From Hyaloraphidium curvatum (lineage: Eukaryota > Monoblepharomycota > Hyaloraphidiomycetes > Hyaloraphidiales > Hyaloraphidiaceae), in the NCBI GenBank assembly GCA_025558095.1, contig JAIVFI010000001.1, positions 1,192,501 to 1,256,500 of the forward strand: a stretch of DNA of 64,000 nucleotides, given 5' to 3'. This document shows positions 10,705 to 19,981 of this stretch, piece by piece (within the stretch, counting starts at the first letter, position 1; the number at the start of each line of letters is the position of its first letter). A program made the position numbers and the translations under genes. The notes beneath the pieces are model-generated. The model was given only the letters and a program-made list of their open reading frames with translations. It was not told the origin of the DNA and did no database searches.

Positions 10705-13700
10705 ATGGCGACGCCGTCGCCGATCCGCACGCTGCCGGCGAAGCTGAGCGTCGCGGTGAACGCGGTCAGCTCGCCGGCGACCGCGGGCGCGGACACGGTG
10801 GCCAAGTTCGCGGCGTTTGCCGCGCCGGACTGGAGCGTGCAAGAATGGGTCAACCGCGAGCTTGCCGCCGCGAAACCCGTCGAATGGGCCGGCGAGAAGG
10901 GCGGAGGCGTGGCGGACATCGGCGGGTCGGCCGTGTCGCAGCAGGAGCTGGACGGTTTCGCGACCACCGTGCTGGAGGAGGAGGGGGCACGCGACGCGCG
11001 AAAGGAGTCGCCGCTGTCGGCGCCGGCCGGCCAGCTCACGAGTGAGCAGCTGGCGTCGGCGCTCGTGACGAAGCTGCAGAGCATTGCTTCCGAGATTTCG
11101 GCCGCAATCGACAAGGTGGGTCGCGGAGCACCTCCGCGAACGCATCTCTCCGGCCCGAGCTGATTGCATTCCGGGCCGTGCCCGTTTCGACGCTATCCAG
11201 GTTTGCGAGGACTCTCTGAAGAACGTTCCGCGGGTTCTGTACGATCTCGACGCCGTGCGGACCGAGGCCGGAGCCATCAAGGATACCCTGAAGAAGGCCC
11301 AGCGGACATTCGACAGCCCGGCCTATGCCGACGTTGGCAGAGGTCCTTCGCAGGCCATCGTTGCCAACGGTTCCCATGTTCCAGACGCGGCTCTCGCAAA
11401 CGGCTCCCTTCCTTCGCCGGTGTCTCCCCAGGTCGCGCCACAGCAGTCGGCCTTTGCTTCCCTCGTCTCGCTCGACACGGTGCTCTCGCGCATGCTGCAA
11501 TCTCTGGCCGCGCTACAGGAGACGGAGCACTGGACCACGCTGGGCCCCGAAATGGACTCGATCTTTGCCTCGGGCGACCTGGACCGCGCGGCGACGCGCC
11601 TGCTCGAAGCGCAGCGGTCGCTGTCGCTGCTGGAATCCACCGCGGGCTACGAGGAACGCAAGCAGCTCCTCACGGACCTGTGCGACAGGCTGGAGACCGA
11701 GGTCGTGCCGAAGCTCGTGGACGCGATCGAGAAGCGTGACATCGACGTGACGAAAAAGATGAAGGGCGTGCTGGCGCGCATGGGCCGCGCGGGGGAGCTT
11801 TTCGGGCGGCATTACTCCGCGGCGAGGAAACAGGCGCTGGTGGAGATGTGGAAGGGGTGGAGTGCGGGCACCGTGGAACTGGACGTGTTCTTGATCGAGT
11901 TCTACGACGCGGTGCTCACCATGGTCAACAAGGAACTGTCGTGGGCTTCGGGACTGTTTGGAGACGTCGTCGGTGCGATGCACGATTTGTTGGGGCAGGT
12001 TTTCGGCAGCCTGGAACCCGAGCCAGGCGCGCGATTGGGGGAGTTCCTCACGAAAGAAGGTATGTTGGCACGCGGCGCAGCACCGCCCTCCCGCATCTAA
12101 TTTTCATTTCGCTGAAGGCGCGGCTGCGCTTCCGACCCTCGTTCACATCTACACCGTCACGGCTGGCTTTTCCCTGACGATGGAATCGCAGCTTTCCGGC
12201 TTTTCCGAATCCTGGTCGCTGCCCCTGCTCCAGCCTTTCCTGAGCCATCAATCCAACTACGGCACCCTTGAGCAAAGATACCTCCTTTCGCTGCTCGAAG
12301 ACCCGAAGCGGGAGTACTTCGTTGGCCTCAAGGCGCCGCCCTTTTCGCGCGACGTGTCGTCGTCGATGGAGGCCTACGCCGAGACCGTGCAAAAGGTCGC
12401 CGACTCGGTCGTGCCCTTCGCCTTTCAGGCGGCGGAGGCAGCCGTTCACCGCTGCGAGCAGTTCACGTACGGCTTTGCGGACGTGGCGCTCCTCGAGTCG
12501 CTCGACCTGCTGTTCCAAAAGCTGGTAAGGGACGGCATTGGCAGCGTTCTGGCCGGAGTGCGCCGTGCGGCGGGCATGGAACCGCCCGTCGGCGGCGGCC
12601 CGCGGCCCAAGCTGGCCATGGCGGACGGCGGCGAGTGGGAGGTGTTCCAGCTCGGCCTCAAGATCCTCGTGGTGTGCGCCAACCTCGACAGGAGGTTCGC
12701 CGAGTTTGAGCACGGCGTGGTGCGGCCGACGCTCAAGAAGGCGGCGCACCTGTTGGAGCTCGTGGACGTGGACGCGGAAACGGAGCCCGAGAGCGGCACG
12801 CCTGTTTCCAAGGGCGAGCCCAAGGGCCAGGGCAAGTCGCCGCTTGCCACGGCCGTTGCCAACTCGCTCGCGACGCCGTCGTCCAAAGCTACCTTCGACG
12901 CTGTGCCCCAGGCGGCGCTTTCCTTGCTGCGAAGATCGGCGCTCAATTCGCCGCAGCTCCGCGTCCTCCTCACGGACCCTCCTGCAAAGCTCGTCGATCC
13001 GCCGTTGGAGCAGCTCACGCGCTCGGCGCACCGCCTAGTGTTCGACGCCAGCTTCATGCCGATCGAGCGGGAGTTCGAGACCTTTGCTTCGCTTCCCTGG
13101 AGTGCGAACGAGGCTTCCCCCGTGGCGGGCAGCCGCAGGGGCATGATGGAGCTACCGCAGTTTTCCCTCAACCCGTCGCCGTACATCACCAGGATCGGGG
13201 AGCACCTCCTCACGCTTCCGCAGCAGATGGAGCTGTACCAGGACGACGAAGGGCTCTGCTACCGCGCGGAACTGCTGCCGCACCTGGAGCTGCTCAAGCC
13301 CGCAGCGGAGGCCGAATCGGCCCCCACCGATCCGGATGCCGGGGGGGAACCCACGACGCCCGTGCAGGAGGACCCGCTGGCCCTGCCTCCGGCCGCGCTG
13401 TACCTCACAGCGCTCGCCCTCGGCACGCAGCAGCTTCTTGTCAAGTCGGTCGTCGCCCTGCCCGCCCTGTCGGACAAGGGCGCGCGGCAGCTGTCAGCCG
13501 ACGCGGGGTACCTGGCCAACGTCGTTTCTGCGCTGGACGTGGAGGTCCTCCCAACCGTCAAGGCGATCGAGGACATGTGCGGGTGCCCGGCTGCGGAGGC
13601 GGGCAAGAAACTTGAGGCGAAGATGGCGGAGGGGTGCGGCAGGGAGGAGGAAGATCTGCGGAGGAGGCTGCTCGGGCTCCGCACGGGGGCGGCATCGCCG

Positions 13701-13712
13701 ATCAGGGGCTGA
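10705..13712 (+). CDS. COG7: Conserved oligomeric Golgi complex subunit 7
   Basis: COG7 belongs to lobe B of the COG tether, which captures retrograde vesicles at the Golgi and keeps glycosylation enzymes in place. Three exons, 10705-11115, 11201-12059 and 12118-13712, join in phase to about 954 residues. The N-terminus carries the family pattern F-A-A-P-D-W-x-V-x-x-W-V-N, followed by the helical V-P-R-V-L-Y-D-L-D-A-V segment. The C-terminal half matches the order of conserved blocks in animal COG7, including the tract with Y-I-T-R-I-G-E-H-L-L and L-P-Q-Q, and a final S-A-D-x-x-Y-L-x-N-V block. It is longer than human COG7 (about 770) mainly through insertions near residues 50-90 and 700. The three glycosyltransferase-like genes in the window may depend on this complex, but nothing indicates co-regulation. 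Confidence 0.88.
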
Positions 13713-14002
13713 TCAGAAGCTTTACCATCCTAGAAATACTGTAAGCTTATTACACTGGGATTTGCATGCTCTCTTGATCCGCGCCCAGGTGGAAGATCGT
13801 GTGGAAAATCCTCCTCCCGCCGAAGGCACCGCCACAGCGTGGGGACGGACCCCTGTGCAAGCGCCACTTCGTCACACAAACATCGGGCGTTTCTCGAGTA
13901 GAGAGGCCGGTGCCGAACGCATCGGGCCTGCTACCGACTTCTCGAAGGTCGCGGCGCTTTCGCCTTCGCCGCTTCTCTCTGCGGCTGCAGGTTTCGGCCG
14001 CA

Positions 14003-15679
14003 ATGTCTAAGGCCTCTGCGGCATCCCCGGTCGACGAGCGCACCATGGCCGAACCACGGCCAATCTTCTCCCTCCAGCCGGTCTCCGCCGACTCGGCCGA
14101 CTCGCGGGTCTTCGGCGGCCCGCGGCCGCAGCGCTTCAACCTGGCGGTCTTTGACCCTTCCAACGATTACGCTCCGCTGAAGTGGTCGCAGCTGCTCCCC
14201 TCGCACATGCGCCGCATCCACGTGGCCTTTGCCAGCTCGGACCTCTCCTCCCTGGTCCACGTGCACCCCGAGGACTTTGCCGCGCTCAACGCCGGGGACC
14301 CGGACGCGGCTTCCTGGGCGATCGAGGCGACCTTCAACAGGGCGGGCAAGTGGGGCGTGCTCGTCGAGTACGACACTTCCGGCGGTGAGGAGGACGGGAT
14401 GGAAGAGGGGGAAGAGCATGGGCACGGCGGCGCGCACCACCACCACCGCCGGCACGGCCACGACGGGGATAGCGCGGACTATCGGAGGACGTACACGGGC
14501 ACCGCATTGATCGACGTGCTGGAGCCCGCTGATTCGTTGGAAAGCGGGGCGGACCAGGAAGACGACTGGCCCAAAGCGACTTTGATGGACGCAGACCTGC
14601 CGCCGGTCGCCGGCTCCGTGCAGTTCAGAGGCCTGATGCTGGCCCCGGCACCGGACGACCACAAGTGGACCCTGCCGATCATCGCTCCGGACCTGCAGCT
14701 GGACAAGCCGACAACGCCGCGGTCGACGGCATTGGTTAACCAGACCTTCCTCGCCACGTTGAGGACGGTGCCGGCTGTGATCCCAACCAACTCTTGCGTC
14801 ACTGCCATTCTTGAGTTCTTTTTCGCGTCGGGCGACAAGTGGGCGCCCGTCACCACTCTCGCACCATTCCTCGAAGCTTCGGGACACATCACCACGGTGC
14901 ATTCGTCGCTGGGCGAAGTCGGCCATTCGCACACCACCGTCTTCAAGCCTTCCTCGGTTGACGACTCGGCCGCTAGACCCGACGCCCCGATCGACGCCTC
15001 CCTCGTCCCCGACATGTGCTCGTCCGACGACGCCGCGCACTCCCACAAGCCCGACCCCGTCTTTGGCCCCCGGCTCGCCGCCCCGCTCCGCTTCTCCACC
15101 CCGGGCAAGCACGCCGTCTTCCTTCAGTCCGCGCGGCTGCAGGACGGCGGCTTCGTGATGCCTGTCGGCGGAATCGGCCGGGTGATGCTGGCCCCGCGGT
15201 TCGTGGTCGAGGTTGGGAGCGGGAAGGAGGCGACCACGGGGAGGGAGCTCTCCGAAGCCGAAGCCAGGGGTTTGGGTGGGGTTGGAGAGATTCCGCAGGC
15301 ATGGGGGCCGGACGACGGGATGAAAGGGAGGCCCGTGGGGCAGGCCGGATCTGTGCAGGAGGAGGCGGCCGTTCCCCCGAGCCAAGGATCTGGAGGGAAC
15401 AACGCCGCCGCGATCGCCGTCGCCCTGCTCTTCGCCCTCGCGGCGATCGGCGGCGTTTTCCTCTACCGCCGAACCAAGCGGCGGTCGTCCCAAGCTCGCA
15501 GGTACGGCGACGAGTCGCTCCTGCCGACAAACATCTCGCCCATCTTTGCGGGCGGCTTGGGCACGTCGCCGATCGGGTACGAGCAGCTGATGGCTGACCT
15601 TGATTTTCTCGACGACGACGAAAACGCAGAAAAGGGGAGCATGACCATGGAGGCTTTGCAGCAGCATGATGAGAAATAG
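14003..15679 (+). CDS. Membrane-anchored protein with HP-E/metal-handling domains (YtkA-like)
   Basis: The frame is open from 13799, but I prefer the ATG at 14003 (558 residues) because the upstream part is Arg/Ser-rich and non-conserved in look. Near residue 69 it shows I-H-V-A-F-x-S-x-D-L-S-S-L-V-H-V-H-P-E-D. Near 290-310 there is a second G-H-I-T-T-V-H-S...H-S-H arrangement, each followed by a beta-sandwich-like stretch (A-G-K-W-x-V-L-V-E-Y, and P-G-K-H-A-V-F-L-Q). Bacterial periplasmic proteins of the YtkA/heavy-metal-associated kind use the same 'D-L-x-x-F-x-H-x-H-P-E' pattern. A His cluster lies at about 145-155. A single membrane helix at about 467-490 precedes a short acidic cytosolic tail. 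No signal peptide is visible from either start, so an upstream exon may be missing. Metal binding is inferred. Confidence 0.6.
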   Translation: MSKASAASPVDERTMAEPRPIFSLQPVSADSADSRVFGGPRPQRFNLAVFDPSNDYAPLKWSQLLPSHMRRIHVAFASSDLSSLVHVHPEDFAALNAGDPDAASWAIEATFNRAGKWGVLVEYDTSGGEEDGMEEGEEHGHGGAHHHHRRHGHDGDSADYRRTYTGTALIDVLEPADSLESGADQEDDWPKATLMDADLPPVAGSVQFRGLMLAPAPDDHKWTLPIIAPDLQLDKPTTPRSTALVNQTFLATLRTVPAVIPTNSCVTAILEFFFASGDKWAPVTTLAPFLEASGHITTVHSSLGEVGHSHTTVFKPSSVDDSAARPDAPIDASLVPDMCSSDDAAHSHKPDPVFGPRLAAPLRFSTPGKHAVFLQSARLQDGGFVMPVGGIGRVMLAPRFVVEVGSGKEATTGRELSEAEARGLGGVGEIPQAWGPDDGMKGRPVGQAGSVQEEAAVPPSQGSGGNNAAAIAVALLFALAAIGGVFLYRRTKRRSSQARRYGDESLLPTNISPIFAGGLGTSPIGYEQLMADLDFLDDDENAEKGSMTMEALQQHDEK

Positions 15680-15707
15680 ACGGTTTGTGATATGCCTTGA
15701 TACTTCC

Positions 15708-15950
15708 ATGGAGCAGCAAATGGATTACGGCAAAGCCCTCGGAAGAACGCTTGCGGACCGGGCCAAGACCAAAGGGCAGAGATGGGAACTTACGGGACCC
15801 ATATGCGGGGGGTGCGGGCTCATAGCTCAATCGTTCGCGCAGTTCAAAGCTTGCTCGAGGTGCCGGACCGCGTGGTACTGCTCGAAGGAGTGTCAACGGC
15901 AGCACCGGCCCGTTCATCGCCAGATCTGCGCGCCGTCGGCCAAGGACTAA
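15708..15950 (+). CDS. MYND zinc-finger mini-protein (or gene remnant)
   Basis: An 80-residue frame begins 29 bases after the preceding stop and contains little but a complete MYND finger. The order is C-x2-C, then C-x2-C, then C-x3-C, then H-x3-C, with the usual W-Y-C-S-K-E-C-Q core. MYND fingers bind zinc and proline-containing peptides and normally sit at the end of larger proteins. An in-frame ATG at 15666 overlaps the previous gene and seems less likely. It may be a stand-alone MYND protein, the last exon of the preceding transcript used by alternative splicing, or what is left of a larger gene like the one at 56775. Confidence 0.45.
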   Translation: MEQQMDYGKALGRTLADRAKTKGQRWELTGPICGGCGLIAQSFAQFKACSRCRTAWYCSKECQRQHRPVHRQICAPSAKD

Positions 15951-16254
15951 TCACTGAGAGTTTCGGATCCAAAGCACTGCACGCGAAAAAGGAGAACGTG
16001 CTGGAGTCAGCGGCCACTTCGCGAAATGGGCTTCTCTACTATGCCGAGGGGAGATCGCGTCTGGGACACGCGATCGCCGGCAAGAGGCACCGATTCGAAG
16101 GTTCCTGTTGTAGAATGGAGCTTGTAAAGCCAGAAATTGGCGTCATCAAGGCACAATCTGCGTTGCCGAGTGTGTTCGAAGATGGGGCGGGAGTAATGGC
16201 CGTCCGCTCCTTTGGCCGCGGAACTGCGTCGCCTGTCACCCAAATCGGTTCAAC
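15951..16254. other. 304-bp intergenic region
   Basis: I see no reading frame with good coding character, no tRNA-like fold and no repeat here. It presumably holds the terminator of the MYND frame and the promoter of the following Bles03-like gene. Confidence 0.35.
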
Positions 16255-17347
16255 ATGGCCTCGCCTTTCGCGGCCCTGGACGACCCGACCATGGACGATG
16301 CGACGCGGGCGATGATCCTCTCTATGCTGCAGGAGGAGCACGCCGCCCTGGCGCAGCAGGCCACAGCTCAGGCCGCGCCGGGGCCGGCGTCCCTCTTGGT
16401 GCCCGGGCCCGCCGCCGCCGCAAACGCCGCCGGAAACGCCGCCGCAAACGCCGTCGTCGTCCACGGGGAGGGCAACCGGTTCCTGACGTACGACGCCGCG
16501 GTGGACGGGTCGCTGGACGACTTCCTGGAGGACAACAAGCCGACGAAAGTGACGCGGGACGAATACGATTGGATTTCCGTCGTCTCGCCCTCGCACAAGC
16601 CGCAGCGGCCCGACGCGATTCTGGACGCCGTCGCGGCCGCGCAGGAGGAGCTCGCGCAGCCGGGAACGGGCACGGCCAAGGCGAAAAAGGTGCTCGAGGC
16701 CGCAAGGAGGTCCGGCGTCGTGTCAGGAAAATGGCTCGTTTTCTACGACGCGGACGGGTTCGAGATGAACAAGGCGTGGGCGAGGATTGCCAAGGCGACC
16801 GTGAAGGGCGAGCTGGGCAGCGCCGCCAAGATCGCGACCAAGTCTCGTGGGTCCTCCCGATGATTCGGTGCTCCGAGTGCCAATACCTCTGCCAGCGACC
16901 GAGTCGATGCACCTGATTTGCGTCTATGTGGAAGACTTTGACAACAAGCGGACCGTCGGAAGGTTGGTTCATCTATCCGGGCGATGACGGCGACTTAAAG
17001 TGGCTCAACCACGCTCCGCCAGGGTGAAACAGCAGCTCGACGCCTTCGGCCTCCGCTCCAACTCCTTCAAGCCCGATATTTACACCTACATGGGCCTGAT
17101 GTCCAAAAACGACCACGGCATCCCGATCTCGATGTGGAAACCGAAGGACGTGGTCGGATGGGCCAAGGAGTGGGAGGCCGAGGACAAACGGAAGGCGAAG
17201 CGCGCGGCCGACGACGAGGCGGTGGATTTCGACGAGGACCCGGCGCGGAAGGAGGCCCCGAAGGCCAAGAAGAAGAAGCCCGAGCCGCTGCCCAAGTGGA
17301 AGCGCCGCAAGCGCCAGGAGGACCTGTTCGTCGACTCGGTGCAGTAG
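16255..17347 (+). CDS. Bles03/UPF0696 (C11orf68-like, DUF1917) protein
   Basis: Three exons, 16255-16846, 16896-16962 and 17023-17347, give about 327 residues with introns of 49 and 60 bases. The first 90 residues are Ala-rich and probably disordered. The conserved domain starts near residue 80 and contains the family features: S-G-K-W-L-V-F-Y-D-A-D followed by a helix with A-W-x-x-I-A-x-A-T-V, a G-x-A-A-K-I-A-T-K strand, then H-L-I-C-V-Y-V-E-D-F across the second exon and F-K-P-D-I-Y-T-Y-M-G-L in the third. The middle exon is only 67 bases and restores the frame exactly, which strongly supports the model. The C-terminal 40 residues are Lys-rich. The fold is eIF4E-like in the animal protein, as I recall, but its function is not established. 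Confidence 0.85.
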
Positions 17348-17514
17348 GGCTCTTTCCAGCATTTCATTCTTTGTCGGTGTAATGGATCTTGCGCATTCGT
17401 CGCTCATATCGATTAGTTTCGGGTAACCCCTGCGCGGCCGTCTTGATGGGCCTTTGCGATGGCTCGAGCGGGCGAGGCGGATGAAGAGCGTCCAAAACCT
17501 TGCCCCTTCCCACG

Positions 17515-19902
17515 ATGAAGGTCCGCTGGGGCGGCCTCCTTAACATTGCCCTGCTATTGGTGATTATATGGCAGGCGAAACAAGGCGTGCTGTCGCCCCC
17601 GCCGGCGCCCCTGCCGCCGCTGCCGACCCCGTTGCCCGAGCGGACTTTTGAGGACGCACCGCTCGTGCCGCGGGGCGAGGTCGCCCTGCCGCCGCCACCC
17701 GAGCCCGAAAAGATCGATCCGCGCGACGAGACGCTCGTGATCCTTCGGACGTGGGGCGACATCGGCCACCGCAAGCGCGCGCTCATAAAGCGCTACCTCG
17801 CCGGCACGGACGGCATCGCGCGCTTCGCGGTCAACCACGACGCCACGCGGGCGGGCAACCAGAGCTCGATCGAGGAGAGCGTGGCGCACCTGCAGGAGCT
17901 GGCGGCGGGTCCCGACGGCGGGTTCGACCTATACGTCTACAACGAGACTGATGTCAAGGCCCGTTTCCCCCACACGACCTTTGACATCGGGTTCCTGACC
18001 AACTACAACCCGTGGAAGAAGACGGGCACGCAGGTGCTCGCCACCTATCAGGGCGCGGCGCCGTCGACGGTGCTCTTCCTGCGGACATTCCCCACCTCGC
18101 GACTTGAAAAACTAAAGAACGTCTGGATCATCGAGGACGACGTCATGTTCACTGGCGACCTGAAGCAGTTCTTCGGGCGGTACGTGGACGACGAGTCGCA
18201 CATCATCACCAGCAGGTTCAGGGACATGCCCATGGGTTGGTGGTGGGAGCACTCGTTCACCTGGAACGCCACCAAGGCGCACAAGACGGTGCAGGAGGAC
18301 CACGTGACCCGCTACTCGATGCGGCTGCTGAAGCTGCTGGACGACCTGGTGTCGGTCGGCGTGTACGCCCTGGGCGTGCACTTTCCGACGACAGTGTGCT
18401 CTAGCCTCGTCTGGTGCCGCGAGTCGATCCGCAATTTGGACCCCGACGGCGTCATCGCCGAGGAAAAGTACTACGCCGCCTCGGCCCGCGTTTCCGAGGA
18501 TGTGTGGAACGACGCCGTGGCCGGCAAGATCCCCGAGTTGTCGGGCAAGTGGGTCCACGCGACCAAGTGGGACGACGTGCCCGGCAAGGCGGGCGCTGCG
18601 GGCTCCTCGGCGACGCGGCAACCGCCTGCTCGACGATCTCCGCCGGAACAGGTGGCCGTTGCCCCTCTGCCGCAGGTCGACGGCTCGCCTTTGGACCTGA
18701 ACCTCCATCCGACCGTCGTGAATGTCGGCGGGGTGGAGTTTGCATACGAGCTGCCCCCGGGCACCAAGCCCACGGCGGTGCTGCTCATCTTCCCGTCGTG
18801 TCGCTTCGTGCACTTTGATTTTTGGATCCTGGGCCAGCTCCGCGAGATGGTGCACTTTTTCGTCGGCAAGGGGTACGCCGTCATCTCGATCAACGGGCCC
18901 AGGCAGTCCAAGGCCGACAAGGTGGTCAGCTGCCCCGATTACATGGGGACCAGCGACAACCGGCAGGTCAAGGAGTTCCCTGGGGCCCTGTCGAAGCTGT
19001 TTGACCTGTTGGGAAAGGACAAGCCCGAGCTGGCTGGCTTGTCGAGCGTTCCCCTATACGCCTACGGCATTTCCGCGGGCGGCTTCGTCATCTCGATGGT
19101 GACCAAGGAGGTCCCGATGACCGCGGCCGTCTACCAGGTCGCCATCCCCGAGCAGAACTCGGTCCACGCCAAGCACCCGCCGACTCTGTTCCAGCGGATG
19201 GCCGAGGACTTCCACGCGACGGCGGCCAAGGTCGCTGACGCGCGCGCCAAGTTCGCGGCGCTGGGCGTGGAGACCGACGAGCTGGTGCAAGCGCGGACGT
19301 TCGAGATCTCGAGGGATCCGGCGACGGGGCGCCAGGAGCTCTCGTGGTTCTTCGAGGGCATCACGCCCAAGCACTCGCAGGAGCTGATCAAGCTGTACTG
19401 CGACACGTCGCCCAAGCTGTGCAACGTCACCGGGACGGACGCCAAGGGCGTGGAGACCTTCACGCTGGAGCACATCCTCGCCGAGGACCGGCGCAAGGTG
19501 TTTGTGCCCAAACAGGCCGAGTTCCTGGGGGGCATCATGGACTATGCGCTCGCGTTCTACCGCCGCGTGGTGGTTTCGGACGTCGTGGCGTGGCACACGA
19601 CCGCGAAGGACGACGCGGATGCCAAGCTGCTTTGGGACTTCCTGGTCGGCAAGGGGTACATTGTCTGCTGGACCGTGGACGGGTCCAAGCTGTGCCACCT
19701 GGCCAAGGCCGAGGTGTCGAAAGCGGACTGGGCGGAGCTTCTTGCCAACGACGCCCTGGCATCTGCCGCGCGCAAGAAGCTCCTGGACTACTACGACTTT
19801 GTGCTGGAAATGACGTTCCAGCTGCTGGTGCACGAGCACTGCGCTTGGACTCGCGGTCTTCTGCAAGGTTGGCACGAGTGGTACGGGAAGCACGAAAAGT
19901 GA
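17515..19902 (+). CDS. Type II membrane glycosyltransferase-like / alpha-beta hydrolase fusion
   Basis: This is a single open frame of 795 residues from the ATG at 17515 (an ATG at 17500 is also in frame). A short basic N-terminus and one hydrophobic segment (residues about 7-20) give a type II Golgi topology, followed by a Pro-rich stem to residue 60. Residues about 65-360 look like a glycosyltransferase-A-type domain: an R-T-W-G-D start, and at about residue 202 a V-W-I-I-E-D-D-V strand that can supply the acidic metal-binding motif. After a Pro/Ser linker near 370-390, residues about 400-640 look like an alpha/beta hydrolase with the nucleophile elbow G-I-S-A-G near 517. Several N-x-S/T sites fit a luminal location. 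I cannot name the sugar or the hydrolase substrate. No intron signals interrupt the join, so the fusion is genuine at DNA level. Confidence 0.65.
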   Translation: MKVRWGGLLNIALLLVIIWQAKQGVLSPPPAPLPPLPTPLPERTFEDAPLVPRGEVALPPPPEPEKIDPRDETLVILRTWGDIGHRKRALIKRYLAGTDGIARFAVNHDATRAGNQSSIEESVAHLQELAAGPDGGFDLYVYNETDVKARFPHTTFDIGFLTNYNPWKKTGTQVLATYQGAAPSTVLFLRTFPTSRLEKLKNVWIIEDDVMFTGDLKQFFGRYVDDESHIITSRFRDMPMGWWWEHSFTWNATKAHKTVQEDHVTRYSMRLLKLLDDLVSVGVYALGVHFPTTVCSSLVWCRESIRNLDPDGVIAEEKYYAASARVSEDVWNDAVAGKIPELSGKWVHATKWDDVPGKAGAAGSSATRQPPARRSPPEQVAVAPLPQVDGSPLDLNLHPTVVNVGGVEFAYELPPGTKPTAVLLIFPSCRFVHFDFWILGQLREMVHFFVGKGYAVISINGPRQSKADKVVSCPDYMGTSDNRQVKEFPGALSKLFDLLGKDKPELAGLSSVPLYAYGISAGGFVISMVTKEVPMTAAVYQVAIPEQNSVHAKHPPTLFQRMAEDFHATAAKVADARAKFAALGVETDELVQARTFEISRDPATGRQELSWFFEGITPKHSQELIKLYCDTSPKLCNVTGTDAKGVETFTLEHILAEDRRKVFVPKQAEFLGGIMDYALAFYRRVVVSDVVAWHTTAKDDADAKLLWDFLVGKGYIVCWTVDGSKLCHLAKAEVSKADWAELLANDALASAARKKLLDYYDFVLEMTFQLLVHEHCAWTRGLLQGWHEWYGKHEK

Positions 19903-19981
19903 GGGTGCAGAGGGTATCGCATGTCTAGGTTCCTCTCCGTACATGGCCGCCATGTCAACAATGCGCCACCACTACGTCTCG

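Noticed and set aside
13931-15709. A 592-residue minus-strand frame opposite the YtkA-like gene
   Set aside because: Arg/Gly/Val-rich shadow. The plus strand has the conserved H-x-H-P-E modules and a membrane helix.
16963-17022. A frameshift in the Bles03-like gene
   Set aside because: The breaks coincide with good donor and acceptor sites of 49- and 60-base introns that restore the conserved residues exactly.
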